A stretch of 64,000 nucleotides of DNA from positions 1-64,000 of the forward strand of contig NZ_JAXHLU010000015.1 in NCBI RefSeq assembly GCF_034521915.1, written 5' to 3'. Below the pieces are notes generated by a model. The model searched no databases. It was not told the DNA's origin and saw nothing but the letters and a program-made list of their open reading frames with translations. Numbering within the stretch: position 1 is the first letter of the stretch; the number at the start of each line of letters is the position of its first letter. This DNA is from Fodinibius sp034521915 (GTDB taxonomy: Bacteria > Bacteroidota > Rhodothermia > Balneolales > Balneolaceae). The position numbers were made by a program, and so were the translations under genes. Shown one piece after another: positions 8,260 to 17,493 of this stretch.

Positions 8260-9408
8260 ATGACTACTATGAAAAAAATCTATTTAACAATCGGATTGTG
8301 TCTGATTACGACGCTTGCCAGTGCGCAATGGATCACTGATATGTCGTGTAATAACAGGGCTGAAAAAATCGCGGATAAAGCAATTACTCATCTTATAAAT
8401 GTAGAGACGCCGATTGCTGTTGGGATGGCCGAAGCCGCTCTCATGATGGACAAAGACTGCGGTAGTGCCAAGCTGGTACTCATAAACGCTGCTTCAAGCG
8501 GTAAGTATGGATCTCGTGCTGCACAGTTAGAAAAGCTGGACACCAAGAAGTTTACGGAACAGGAAAAAGCCTGGGTGAAGTTGATGGGCGCATCCTCCGA
8601 AGAATTTGAAGGCACAGTAAAACAGGTTGCTGCAAGATATCCGGCAGTACCTCTTTTTGCTTTCTGGGAAAGTGTATCTCTAAAGGATGGAAAAGATAAG
8701 CTGGCGAAATATATCGAAGAATTTCCCGAATACGCTTCGCCTGCCTACAATATTATGTCGTACCGCTATGCGGATGGGACGTATGAAAATAAACCTGATA
8801 TGACGAAAGCTGTTGAAACGGCCCAAAAGATATTCCTCTCGCATGATGGACCCAATGCCCACGATTCAATTGCGGAACATTATGCTAACACGGGAGAGTA
8901 CAAGAAGGCTTTTGAACACCAAATGAAAGCCCTTGATTATGCTGGTACGGGATCGGCCTATGGATATAATGCCCAGATGTACTATAGTCACACGAACATG
9001 GCGGCCCTAACTGATTCGATTGAGGCCAAGACCAAGCTGAGAATAACTTATCAAATGAAAAATGATATCGAGAACTTAAAACAGTTTTACTCTGATAAAG
9101 TTGGAATGATTGGTTGTAACTCGAATATGGAGCCGTGTATTTTTTACGCCAGTTTAGAAGAGGAGGATGCTAACCATACTTGGAATCGCTGGGATGTCAA
9201 AGATCTGAAAGTCTATTTCAGCCCGGACATGAAAACAGCCCTAACCACCTTCAATAACGATGGAGAATATACCATGAAGGGAAGTGATAGTCCGGTAGCG
9301 TATAAGACCAGAGCCAGTGAGGTTTGGCACTATGAGAACGGATGGAAACTGATGCACTCCAATTTTGCTCCGCTTGCACTTGGGTCAGGCATTCCTAAAA
9401 CAGAATAA
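8260..9408 (+). CDS. Exported TPR-like repeat protein
   Basis: 382 aa. The signal peptide is MKKIYLTIGLCLITTLASAQ, preceded by MTT; the start may be 8260 or the ATG at 8269. The mature protein has helical hairpins resembling tetratricopeptide repeats (about 45-250; for example AHDSIAEHYANTGEYKKAFEHQMKALDYAG). A C-terminal beta-type domain (about 300-375) recalls SnoaL/DUF4440-like ketosteroid-isomerase folds (DVKDLKVYFSPDMKTALTTF, ASEVWHYENGWKLMHSNF). I infer a periplasmic or secreted protein with a TPR scaffold; the substrate is unknown. A strong terminator follows at 9430. Confidence 0.8.
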   Translation: MTTMKKIYLTIGLCLITTLASAQWITDMSCNNRAEKIADKAITHLINVETPIAVGMAEAALMMDKDCGSAKLVLINAASSGKYGSRAAQLEKLDTKKFTEQEKAWVKLMGASSEEFEGTVKQVAARYPAVPLFAFWESVSLKDGKDKLAKYIEEFPEYASPAYNIMSYRYADGTYENKPDMTKAVETAQKIFLSHDGPNAHDSIAEHYANTGEYKKAFEHQMKALDYAGTGSAYGYNAQMYYSHTNMAALTDSIEAKTKLRITYQMKNDIENLKQFYSDKVGMIGCNSNMEPCIFYASLEEEDANHTWNRWDVKDLKVYFSPDMKTALTTFNNDGEYTMKGSDSPVAYKTRASEVWHYENGWKLMHSNFAPLALGSGIPKTE

Positions 9409-9429
9409 ATAAGATTTAAAAATCTTTCC

Positions 9430-9457
9430 AAGGCCGTGAATATTCACGGCCTTTTTT
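9430..9457 (+). terminator. Rho-independent terminator
   Basis: Perfect palindrome AAGGCCGTGAA-TA-TTCACGGCCTT followed by a run of T, 21 bp after the stop codon at 9408. Confidence 0.9.
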
Positions 9458-9498
9458 ATTTTTGCCTCTCTGTTGTGAGTTGTTTGTTGGCTAAATAA

Positions 9499-10148
9499 TT
9501 AATTTCTGAATAAAATATTTATTAGCCATACAAAGCTTTTTAGTAAGAGTGATTGTCTTTGCTTATTTAAGCATTCTTTCAGGAGAATCTTATCTCTTAT
9601 GATCGCTATACATTTATCAGGTTCTTCAAATATCAGACTATGTGCTGATTCTTTTAGTGTATAAAATCCTTTGTCGGGAGCATTAATTCTGCAAAGTATT
9701 CATAGGCTAAATCATAGTTAACTGTGTAGTCATAGATTCCATGAAGGAAGTATACGGGAATCTTAAAATTCGTGCTTTCTTTGGAAAGGTCATGGGAAAT
9801 AACCTCATCCCAGATGACACTTACACCGGAATTTATTTCGCCTTTCCAGAGATTAATCTTTTCCCCTAAGGTATACTCTTGGAAAAATAAGAATGGAATA
9901 AAAAGTTCTGTCAACACACTATTCATATTTCTCATTGTGCCTACGCCTAAATCATGCATCGCATAATCTCTTATCTTATAGTAAGCATCAGAAATGGGTT
10001 CGCTCAGCACTATCGGATTCTCCAGCAGCTGAGGCACATACATTCTTTTCGTCTCCTCATTCTTATATTGCTCCACCATATAATGATATGCGAATCTGCG
10101 AATTTTTGACTTGATTTTATTGCGAGGTTGCAATAAGGGGATACACAA
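9499..10148 (-). pseudogene. Alpha/beta hydrolase remnant, 5'-truncated and frameshifted
   Basis: The open frame 9654-10148 matches the C-terminal half of an alpha/beta hydrolase: a cap region (DLGVGTMRNMNSVLTELFIP, EYTLGEKINLWKGE) and FKIPVYFLHGIYDYTVNYDL with the acidic catalytic residue. It ends early at 9654. Shifting frame near 9681 (one base missing, where ELMAP is expected) restores APDKGFYTLKESAHSLIFEE with the catalytic His of SAHS, open to a stop at 9499. The N-terminal half with the nucleophile GxSxG is absent, and only 95 bp separate it from the divergent gene at 10244. This is a decaying gene. Confidence 0.72.
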
Positions 10149-10243
10149 AATGAAGTTCTATTCAACTAATTGTGAGGGTATCATATTGGCACAATATTTT
10201 CTGTATGTATAAGTAACAGGCAGAGATAAATAACCGACTCGCT

Positions 10244-11122
10244 ATGAAATACCGGAAATCCATAACCATATTGTCCTCGATCATAATTATTCTGGCTGTT
10301 GTGGCTGCATCAATGGGTATTTTTTCGACCGGTGGCCCCGACCCGTATACTATTGAAACGGTTAGAGGGGAAACAGTAACTGTTTATGGGAAAGGACTCT
10401 ATAAACACATGTCGCAGGATGTTGCTCCGCAGGGCATTGCACAAGATTATATAACCTTGTCGGTCGCAGTGCCACTGCTGTTTTTATCGCTAATTTGGGC
10501 ACGCAGAGGGTCTTTGAAAGGTCGATTCCTCCTGGCCGGTACGCTGGGATATTTTTTAGTAACATACTTGTTTTACTTGGTGATGGGGATGTATAATATG
10601 TTATTTCTTGTATATGTAATACTTCTTGGTACATCATTTTTTGCATTTGCTAAGACGTTGCTTTCATTTGACCTCACCAATCTGTCTGAACGATTTAACG
10701 AATCCACGCCCGTAAAATTTATTGGCGGATTTCTGATATTCAACAGCATAGCCATTGGGTTTATGTGGTTGCAGGTAGTTATACCGCCCCTGTTGGACGG
10801 ATCGATCATTCCCGCGCAAGTTGAGCATTATACTACGCTCATTGTACAGGGATTGGATCTCGGCCTTTTGCTGCCATTGTCGTTTGTGGCAGGGCTGCTA
10901 TTTATAAAGAAAAGACCGTTTGGGTATCTGCTTACCCCGGTATACTTGATCTTCCTGTCTATAATGATGACGTCTCTGACCGCGAAAGTTGTTGCTATGG
11001 GTATGCTTGGTCAAAATGTGATGCCTGCGATCGTGATTATTCCATTCTTTGGAGTAGTCTCGATTATTTGTTCAGTTCTAATTTTTAAAAATATCAGGGA
11101 GCCTGCTCATGAACAAGCCTGA
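10244..11122 (+). CDS. Multi-pass membrane protein, unknown
   Basis: 292 aa with about eight hydrophobic segments (roughly 7-27, 72-88, 95-113, 115-134, 158-180, 200-222, 228-248, 256-280). The loop after the first segment (about 30-70) probably faces outside. No motif identifies the family. The stop overlaps the start of the next gene at 11109 by 14 bp, and that gene overlaps the one at 11519, so three membrane proteins form one operon. Confidence 0.72.
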   Translation: MKYRKSITILSSIIIILAVVAASMGIFSTGGPDPYTIETVRGETVTVYGKGLYKHMSQDVAPQGIAQDYITLSVAVPLLFLSLIWARRGSLKGRFLLAGTLGYFLVTYLFYLVMGMYNMLFLVYVILLGTSFFAFAKTLLSFDLTNLSERFNESTPVKFIGGFLIFNSIAIGFMWLQVVIPPLLDGSIIPAQVEHYTTLIVQGLDLGLLLPLSFVAGLLFIKKRPFGYLLTPVYLIFLSIMMTSLTAKVVAMGMLGQNVMPAIVIIPFFGVVSIICSVLIFKNIREPAHEQA

Positions 11123-11534
11123 TAAAAGACCTATCAGTTTTTATGCTCTTTTAGTATTAATGTTTTTCCAGGGAGTAAGTGGTTTTTTGGGTGGGGGCGC
11201 ATTAATATTGGATCCAACCGGTAATTTTCTATAATTACCAATAACCCTTCTTCAAGGGACACCCTTTCAAGATTTTCTGATTCCCGGCATGATCCTTTTC
11301 ACTGTTTTGGGGATTTTTCCGCTAATAGTATTCATCGGCTCGTGGCAAAGAAAAACGTGGGCATGGCCCGGAGCGTTGTTGGTAAGTATAGCATTGATTA
11401 TATGGATCGGGGTACAAATAGCAATGATCGGTTATGCATCCGAACCACCGCTTCAGCTTATCTATGGGTTAGTGGGGATCGCATTATTTGTTTTATCTTA
11501 TATGAATTCAACTAAATCATGGTCAAAACAATAA
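11109..11534 (+). pseudogene. Membrane protein interrupted by one in-frame stop
   Basis: The ATG at 11109 overlaps the upstream gene. The frame reads MNKPDKRPISFYALLVLMFF, then GGGALILDPTGNFL and a TAA at 11232-11234. The same frame resumes with LPITLLQGTPFQDFLIPG and three more hydrophobic segments to 11534. A single C-to-T change (CAA to TAA) would account for it. Together the parts form a 141-residue four-helix membrane protein. An internal ATG at 11289 could still give an 81-aa product. Confidence 0.62.
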
Positions 11535-11845
11535 TCATAATAATATTGATCCTTCATGGATTGATCCATTTTCTTGGATTTGTCAAAGCGTTTGAATTAG
11601 CACAAATTGACCAATTGAAGGAGCAAATATCCAATAAAGCTGGAACATTCTGGTTGCTGACGGCTTTTATTTTTTTCGTGACAGCCATACTGTTGTATTT
11701 CGGAAATGAATCATGGAGGATGGCGGGCGGTGCGGCAGTAATTATATCCCAAATACTTATAATACTTTCATGGAGCGATGCCAAATATGGTACAATAGCT
11801 AATGTTGTTGTAGCCGTTGCAATATCACTAGAATTTGGGAATTAA
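11519..11845 (+). CDS. Small four-helix membrane protein, unknown
   Basis: 108 aa, almost wholly hydrophobic with segments at about 3-20, 42-62, 68-86 and 89-106 and little soluble sequence. It overlaps the preceding gene by 16 bp, which suggests translational coupling. Function unknown; it probably works with the other two membrane proteins of this operon. Confidence 0.66.
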   Translation: MVKTIIIIILILHGLIHFLGFVKAFELAQIDQLKEQISNKAGTFWLLTAFIFFVTAILLYFGNESWRMAGGAAVIISQILIILSWSDAKYGTIANVVVAVAISLEFGN

Positions 11846-11874
11846 ATGGTTCTGCAATTTTTTTTGAATAAAAA

Positions 11875-11906
11875 AGACCATGCAACACTGCATGGTCTCT
11901 TCGATA
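11875..11906. terminator. Terminator between convergent genes
   Basis: AGACCATGCA-acac-TGCATGGTCT is a perfect 10-bp stem at 11875-11898. It is flanked by an A-run on the left, so it ends in T on the minus strand and serves mainly the gene at 11927-12499. Confidence 0.78.
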
Positions 11907-11926
11907 TACTGTTTTTTAATACTCAT

Positions 11927-12499
11927 TTAAATACGCGAGAGTTTTTTGATGGGTTTGCCGCTATGGTCGAAATACAAGATCTGCTTATTTTTACCGTCCC
12001 TCATTTTAACCTGGTATTCTGTTCGTTGAGCATCAAAGTCATGAACAATAGTTTTATTGCGGGTCATAGTCCATCCCTTATGATCCTCTACTAAAGTTAC
12101 CAATATGACTTTAGGCAAAGGGGTATTTTTTGTGATGTAATGACCACTAATTAGACTCCCATCTTTTATGTTATAAGTGGCAAGTAGTTCTACTTGGTTA
12201 TCACTACCTTTTACAGTGTATGTCCCTTCTTTTAAAGGGAGGTTAATTAATCCATCATAATTAATATTTGAGTATTTTTTTAAACCCGAAATATTCAAAA
12301 AATTAGGATAGTCATCCGCTCCAATTAAGATGAGTACGCTTTGATCGGCAATTGCCACTTCTGGGCAAGTGCAATCTTTATTAATGGCAATTTGTCCTTG
12401 AACTAATAGGGCGTTAAAGAACAGGAAGCTCATACTTAGGATTAGCGTTAGAAATTTATATACTGGTTTCATCATTTTCCTCTGAGTAGTTAAACTCAT
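11927..12499 (-). CDS. Exported protein of unknown function
   Basis: 190 aa in the longest form. The likely start is the Met pair at residues 9-10 (near 12475), giving a signal peptide KPVYKFLTLILSMSFLFFNA. The mature part begins with a CTCP motif (CTCPEVAI) and appears rich in beta strands, ending in KKLSRI. The last segment (EYQVKMRDGKNKQILYFDHS) resembles the terminal strands of small beta-propeller or beta-sandwich repeats. I do not recognise the family. Confidence 0.7.
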   Translation of the reverse strand: MSLTTQRKMMKPVYKFLTLILSMSFLFFNALLVQGQIAINKDCTCPEVAIADQSVLILIGADDYPNFLNISGLKKYSNINYDGLINLPLKEGTYTVKGSDNQVELLATYNIKDGSLISGHYITKNTPLPKVILVTLVEDHKGWTMTRNKTIVHDFDAQRTEYQVKMRDGKNKQILYFDHSGKPIKKLSRI

Positions 12500-12915
12500 T
12501 TTTGTTTTTGGGGAAACCGGATAAGAAGGAGTAACTCGAACAGTAACACTTGGTATAGCAAATGCATTCTGAGGGAGGGGGCCTGGATATCAAGTTAGTC
12601 TCAGTAATGTAGTATAATTATGTTCTTAAAACTACTTATAAGTTAAGAAATTTCAACATCTTATGATGTGTTTCTATGTTCGTAATTCTCATTTTTTTAA
12701 ACTTTTAGGTGTAGTATTTAATTAAGCTGAAAATCTTTTATTCTTTTTGCATAAATAAAATGAGCGCCTTGGATGGAGAAAAAAGTTTCCAAAATATAAA
12801 TGAGCCTTTTCAGCTTGGGATATATTTTGGGGTTAGAAAATACTATCCGAGTAAGGAACCAATACCTTATGAGCTGTGTTTGTTCGGCATACTAACAGAT
12901 TGAATATAATTTTAT
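12500..12915. other. 416-bp gap, no gene seen
   Basis: AT-rich, stops in all frames. It must contain the promoters for the minus gene at 12499 and the ABC operon at 12916. No hairpin or repeat stands out. Confidence 0.5.
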
Positions 12916-13620
12916 ATGAAAAACGATTCGTATATACAGCTCAAGAAATTGACGAAAAGGTACAGCGAGGGCGATAAAATTCGTTCTGTCCTGGATGAGT
13001 TGGACCTATCCGTTGAAGAGGGAGAAATGGTCGTGATTTTGGGAAGATCCGGTTCCGGTAAGAGTACGCTGCTGAACTTGGTGAGCGGTATTGATAAACC
13101 GGATTCCGGAAAGGTAATCATTGACGGAACCGATTTGGCAGAAATGGATGAGAAGCATCGAACATTATTTCGCCGTAACAATATTGGCTTTGTATTTCAG
13201 TCATATAATCTTATCCCCACGTTGACAGCACACGAAAATGTGCTTTTGCCGCTAAAATTAAAGGGCACTACAGATCAAAAACTGCTGGATAAAGCGCAAC
13301 AATTTTTAGAAGAGGTAGGATTGGGAGATCGGGGCGACAGCTATCCCGATCGGCTATCCGGAGGAGAGCAGCAACGGGTGGCGATTGCCCGGGCGTTGGC
13401 ACATGAACCGATGCTTATCTTAGCCGATGAGCCGACCGGGAATCTTGATTACGAAACCGGTCGTATAATTCTGGAAATGCTAAATGAGTTGGTTCGCGAA
13501 AACGGGCGCACAATTATATTGGCAACCCACGATCGTGATATTTGTAAATTTGCTGATCGAGTGCTTGAGTTGAAAGGTGGCAAGCTGCAGGACGTTGAAA
13601 AGATATCAGAAGTGAGTTAG
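12916..13620 (+). CDS. ABC transporter ATPase (LolD/MacB-like)
   Basis: 234 aa. It energises the FtsX-type permease encoded 2 bp downstream. Walker A is GRSGSGKST (43-51), the signature LSGGEQQ is at 147-153, and Walker B plus D-loop LADEPTGNLD is at 169-178, followed by the switch His in ATHDRD. This is the MacB/LolD (AttE-like) subgroup. With the permease and the AttH-like protein it forms a three-gene operon, so a role in moving lipids or lipoproteins at the envelope is more likely than nutrient import. Confidence 0.95.
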   Translation: MKNDSYIQLKKLTKRYSEGDKIRSVLDELDLSVEEGEMVVILGRSGSGKSTLLNLVSGIDKPDSGKVIIDGTDLAEMDEKHRTLFRRNNIGFVFQSYNLIPTLTAHENVLLPLKLKGTTDQKLLDKAQQFLEEVGLGDRGDSYPDRLSGGEQQRVAIARALAHEPMLILADEPTGNLDYETGRIILEMLNELVRENGRTIILATHDRDICKFADRVLELKGGKLQDVEKISEVS

Positions 13621-13622
13621 CA

Positions 13623-16172
13623 ATGAGTACGAAGAACTCAAATTTATTGTGGCTGTCCAGTATCCGTTTTTTGCTGAAGCACCCGTGGCATTTTGCTCTT
13701 TCCATATTGGGTGTAGCACTTGGGGTAGCGGTAGTCGTTTCCATAGATCTTTCCAACAATTCGGCTAAAAAAGCCTTTAGCTTATCTACGGAGGCGGTAA
13801 CAGGCAAAGCGACTCATCAAATCAAAGGAGCGGCCGAAAATTTGGATGAAGATTTATATCGCAAGATCCGAATTGAGGGTAAAGTCAGAAAATCAGCACC
13901 CGTGGTAGAAGGATATGGACGCATTGAAGGTATGAACAGAACCTTTCAGATCTTGGGTGTTGATCCCATTGCAGAGGGGCCGTTTCGGGATTTTGCCAGT
14001 CGGAATGCGGGTATTGAACTTTCTGAATTTATCAGTGGCAAAAATGCTGGACTCGTTGCGGAAGCGGTGGCCGAGCAACTTGGGGTATCAACAGGAGATA
14101 CCTTATTGGTGTCGGTAGGCGGACGGGATTATCAGCTGCAGCTTAGCGGCGTCATCGAGGCCAGTAATGACAGAAGTAAGCAGGCTTTGCAGAATTTACT
14201 GGTAGTAGATATCAGTACTGCCCAGCGGTTTTTTAATATGAGAGGGCAGTTATCACGCATTGATCTGATTATACCCGACGGCGGGGAAGAGGCCAGAATT
14301 TCTGATATCAAGTCACTGTTGCCGGATGGCGTCTCGTTGATTCGCTCCGATTCGCGTACGGAGACGGTAGCACAGATGACCCGTGCCTTTGAGTTCAATC
14401 TACAGGCCTTGAGCATGCTTGCCCTCTTGGTTGGAATGTTTCTTATCTACAATACGATGACGTTCTCTGTCGTACAACGCCGGTCGCTTATTGGACGCCT
14501 GAGGGCGCTGGGAACTACCAAAAAGGAGATTCTTACGATCGTACTCAAAGAAGCATTTTTGATAGGTGTATTGGGAACTGTTATTGGTATTATCGCCGGT
14601 ATCTTTTTAGCACAGGGATTAGTGAAATTAGTTACCCAATCTATAAACGATCTCTACTTTGTGCTTTCGGTGCAGGAGCTTTCTATTGGATTTTTTCCGA
14701 TAGCCAAAGCAACTATTCTAGGAGTCGGGGCTACCCTGATTGCAGCATTTTGGCCGGCCAAAGAAGCATCACAGGCCGAAGTTTCTACGGTATTACAGCG
14801 GTCTTCTAATGAGTCTAAGATTAAAAGTAAGTTGATTCCACTTGCCGGTTTGGGATTGTTGGCGGGTCTGGCAGGTGGAGCAATTCTTTTGATTCCGAAT
14901 GGTGGTATAGCTGCAGGATATGTTGCACTGCTTTTTATGATTGTAGGATTCGCTCTGACTATCCCGCTGCTTATTGTGGGAATGGCGCGCGTTATGCGTC
15001 CTCTGTTAGGAAAACTGAACGGCATCATTGGAAAGATGTCGGTTCGCGGGGTGGTAACGGAATTAAGCCGAACATCGGTTGCTATAGCTGCATTGGTGGT
15101 GGCGGTTGCCGCTACGGTGGGTGTGGGAGTGATGGTCGACAGTTTTCGAGGCACGGTAGTGTCGTGGTTGGAAGCGCAGCTGCAGGCCGATGTATATGTT
15201 CAGCCGCCCAGTGCTGTTTCTCGAAAAGCCGATGCCGAACTGGATCCTAAATTGGTGGATCTTCTCAAAGAGACCGAAGGGGTGGCTAAGTCGCACACTG
15301 TTCGTAATGTTGAGGTCAGAACCAACAACGGCACGGATAATTTGGTTGTAATCGATCAGGGTGCGGAAGCACAGCAGAGTTATCAGCTTAAGGAGGGTGA
15401 TTCGAACTTCTGGAAGAGCTACATGAATGAGAACATTGTCATGGTATCAGAGGTCTATGCGTACCGCAATGATGTGGCGTTAGGCGATTCAATTCTTATT
15501 ACAACGGATCAGGGACAGGCAGGTTTTGAAGTCCAGGCAATTTACTTTGATTACGCTTCGGATATTGGGACGATTACCGTCAACCGGGATATCTATAATC
15601 GCTATTTTGATGATGATGCTATCTCAGGATTGGCCCTTTATGCATCAAACGAATCGGATCTAAATCAATTGGTAGAACGGCTTAGAGAAAAAGCCCAGGG
15701 ACAGCAAGAGGTGTTTATTCGTTCCAATCGTGGGCTTCGTGAAGCTTCTATTGCAATTTTTGATCGTACCTTTACCGTCACGGTTGTATTGCGACTGTTA
15801 GCTATAATCGTGGCTTTTATTGGCATCCTAAGTGCTTTGATGGCGCTTCAGCTCGAGCGTTCTCGAGAGTTGGCCGTACTCAGGGCCAATGGTATGACAC
15901 CGGGACAGTTATGGAATTATGTGATCACTCAAACCGGAGTAATGGGGGTTATGGCCGGTATTTTGTCGGTGCCGCTGGGCATATTGATGGCGTATATTCT
16001 GGTTTATGTGATTAATCTGAGATCATTTGGCTGGACGCTCCAGTTTATGATCACACCGGAAGTATTACTGCAGGCCTTTGGACTATCGGTGGTAGCCGCT
16101 TTGCTGGCCGGCTTGTATCCATCCAAAAAAATGTCGGAAGCTAATCCCGCCGATGCATTACGTAATGATTAA
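13623..16172 (+). CDS. FtsX-like ABC permease (AttF/AttG-type, duplicated)
   Basis: 849 aa. It has an N-terminal membrane segment (about 18-40), a periplasmic domain, a first FtsX membrane block (about 260-380), a central hydrophobic pair (about 400-450), a further segment near 483-505, a second periplasmic domain (about 515-700) and a last FtsX block (about 715-840). This doubled layout matches large permeases of the YbbP/AttFG group, which serve as both halves of a transporter. It begins 2 bp after the ATPase stop and is followed 12 bp later by the AttH-like gene. The substrate is not known; envelope lipid or lipoprotein extrusion is the family-based guess. Confidence 0.92.
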   Translation: MSTKNSNLLWLSSIRFLLKHPWHFALSILGVALGVAVVVSIDLSNNSAKKAFSLSTEAVTGKATHQIKGAAENLDEDLYRKIRIEGKVRKSAPVVEGYGRIEGMNRTFQILGVDPIAEGPFRDFASRNAGIELSEFISGKNAGLVAEAVAEQLGVSTGDTLLVSVGGRDYQLQLSGVIEASNDRSKQALQNLLVVDISTAQRFFNMRGQLSRIDLIIPDGGEEARISDIKSLLPDGVSLIRSDSRTETVAQMTRAFEFNLQALSMLALLVGMFLIYNTMTFSVVQRRSLIGRLRALGTTKKEILTIVLKEAFLIGVLGTVIGIIAGIFLAQGLVKLVTQSINDLYFVLSVQELSIGFFPIAKATILGVGATLIAAFWPAKEASQAEVSTVLQRSSNESKIKSKLIPLAGLGLLAGLAGGAILLIPNGGIAAGYVALLFMIVGFALTIPLLIVGMARVMRPLLGKLNGIIGKMSVRGVVTELSRTSVAIAALVVAVAATVGVGVMVDSFRGTVVSWLEAQLQADVYVQPPSAVSRKADAELDPKLVDLLKETEGVAKSHTVRNVEVRTNNGTDNLVVIDQGAEAQQSYQLKEGDSNFWKSYMNENIVMVSEVYAYRNDVALGDSILITTDQGQAGFEVQAIYFDYASDIGTITVNRDIYNRYFDDDAISGLALYASNESDLNQLVERLREKAQGQQEVFIRSNRGLREASIAIFDRTFTVTVVLRLLAIIVAFIGILSALMALQLERSRELAVLRANGMTPGQLWNYVITQTGVMGVMAGILSVPLGILMAYILVYVINLRSFGWTLQFMITPEVLLQAFGLSVVAALLAGLYPSKKMSEANPADALRND

Positions 16173-16184
16173 AGAGATAGTACA

Positions 16185-17369
16185 ATGAAAAAATCTATTT
16201 GGTTCATCATGGCAATTACCGTTTTTCTGGGTTTGAGTGTTGCCGTTTGGTATACTACTGATGATGAGGAAGAAATCGCCGCCTCGGTATCGGTGGCCGA
16301 GGCGATGGGAGGTGGTGATCAGGAGGGATATTTGCGTGCAACCGGGCCGCGGGAATTTGTCTTTCCCGAGGATCATGGTCCGCATCCCGGCTTTAAAACG
16401 GAGTGGTGGTATTACACGGGCAATCTTTTTACGGAGGATGGACGCCAATTTGGTTACCAGTTTACCATTTTTAGAAGTCAATTAAATCCCCCGACAGAAG
16501 TCAAGGATGACACAGCAAGCGGATCAGATTGGAATACCAATCAGCTTTATTTGGGACACTTTGCTATTTCTGATGTAAAAAATAAAGATCATATTTTTGA
16601 GGAACGATACAGTCGAGGAGCAGCGGGGCTGGCCGGTGCAGAGATTGAACCCTATCGAATTTGGCTGGAAGACTGGGAAATTGTTCGAAATAATACGTCC
16701 CAAAGTGATGACAAGAGTTTTCCGGTGCGTATTATCGCAGAAACGGATGGGAAAGTAAGTATAGATCTCTCGGTTAACCCTGTTAAACCCCTAGTTTTAC
16801 AGGGCGAAGAGGGCTACGATATAAAAGGATCAGGTGAAGGCAATGCATCCTATTATTTGGCCTTTACGCGGATGGATACCGAAGGCGTAATTACCAAGGA
16901 TGGAGAGCAATTTGAGGTATCGGGGGCAAGTTGGATGGACCATGAGTGGAGTACATCTGCACTGGATGAGAGCCAGGAGGGATGGGATTGGTTTTCGATT
17001 CAGTTGTCGAATGGTTACGATCTGATGTATTATCAGCTGCGAAATAATGACGGCTCGGCAAGCCAGTTTACGACCGGTTCGTTGGTGGATCCGGAGGGAA
17101 AGAAAACGACGCTCAACCCCGAGGACGTAACCATCGAAGTGCTTGACCGCTGGAAAAGTCCGCATACCGGCTCAGAATATCCCTCGGAGTGGCGAATGGA
17201 AATTCCGAAGAAGGATTTAACACTTGATCTGGCTACCTTATTTGATGACCAAGAGATGGCGGTTTCTGTGCAGTATTATGAGGGAACAGTTTCGGTTTCA
17301 GGTAGCATGAACGGAGAAGACATCAGCGGAAATGGATTTATAGAAATGACGGGATACGAAGAAGATTAA
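16185..17369 (+). CDS. AttH-like / carotenoid 1,2-hydratase-fold exported protein
   Basis: 394 aa. An N-terminal signal or anchor (about 5-22) is followed by a tandem lipocalin-like domain. The first part has the family motif KTEWWYYTGNLF and GYQFTIFRSQL. The middle contains GASWMDHEWSTSALDESQEGWDWFSIQL, the CrtC/AttH core (quoted here in two pieces: GASWMDHEWSTS and GWDWFSIQL). The AttH family binds hydrophobic ligands. Its fixed position after an ABC ATPase and FtsX permease matches the AttEFGH arrangement, so it is the likely substrate-binding or acceptor subunit, not a true carotenoid enzyme; no carotenoid genes are nearby. Confidence 0.85.
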   Translation: MKKSIWFIMAITVFLGLSVAVWYTTDDEEEIAASVSVAEAMGGGDQEGYLRATGPREFVFPEDHGPHPGFKTEWWYYTGNLFTEDGRQFGYQFTIFRSQLNPPTEVKDDTASGSDWNTNQLYLGHFAISDVKNKDHIFEERYSRGAAGLAGAEIEPYRIWLEDWEIVRNNTSQSDDKSFPVRIIAETDGKVSIDLSVNPVKPLVLQGEEGYDIKGSGEGNASYYLAFTRMDTEGVITKDGEQFEVSGASWMDHEWSTSALDESQEGWDWFSIQLSNGYDLMYYQLRNNDGSASQFTTGSLVDPEGKKTTLNPEDVTIEVLDRWKSPHTGSEYPSEWRMEIPKKDLTLDLATLFDDQEMAVSVQYYEGTVSVSGSMNGEDISGNGFIEMTGYEED

Positions 17370-17443
17370 GATATTGGTAGATTCCGCAGTCTCAATCAGC
17401 ATATTTATTTGTCCAAATAATACACTTTGCTGTAAATAGTCTG

Positions 17444-17451
17444 TATCTTTG
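17444..17451 (+). promoter_or_regulatory. TAtcTTTG, Bacteroidetes-type -7 element
   Basis: TATCTTTG lies 43 bp before the ATG of the HelD-like gene and matches TAnnTTTG, the sigma-A -7 box of Bacteroidetes. I do not see a -33 TTTG at ideal spacing, so support is partial. Confidence 0.4.
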
Positions 17452-17493
17452 CCGCTTTAATTTCTGAATGTTAACCCTCTCTATTCTTTTTTG

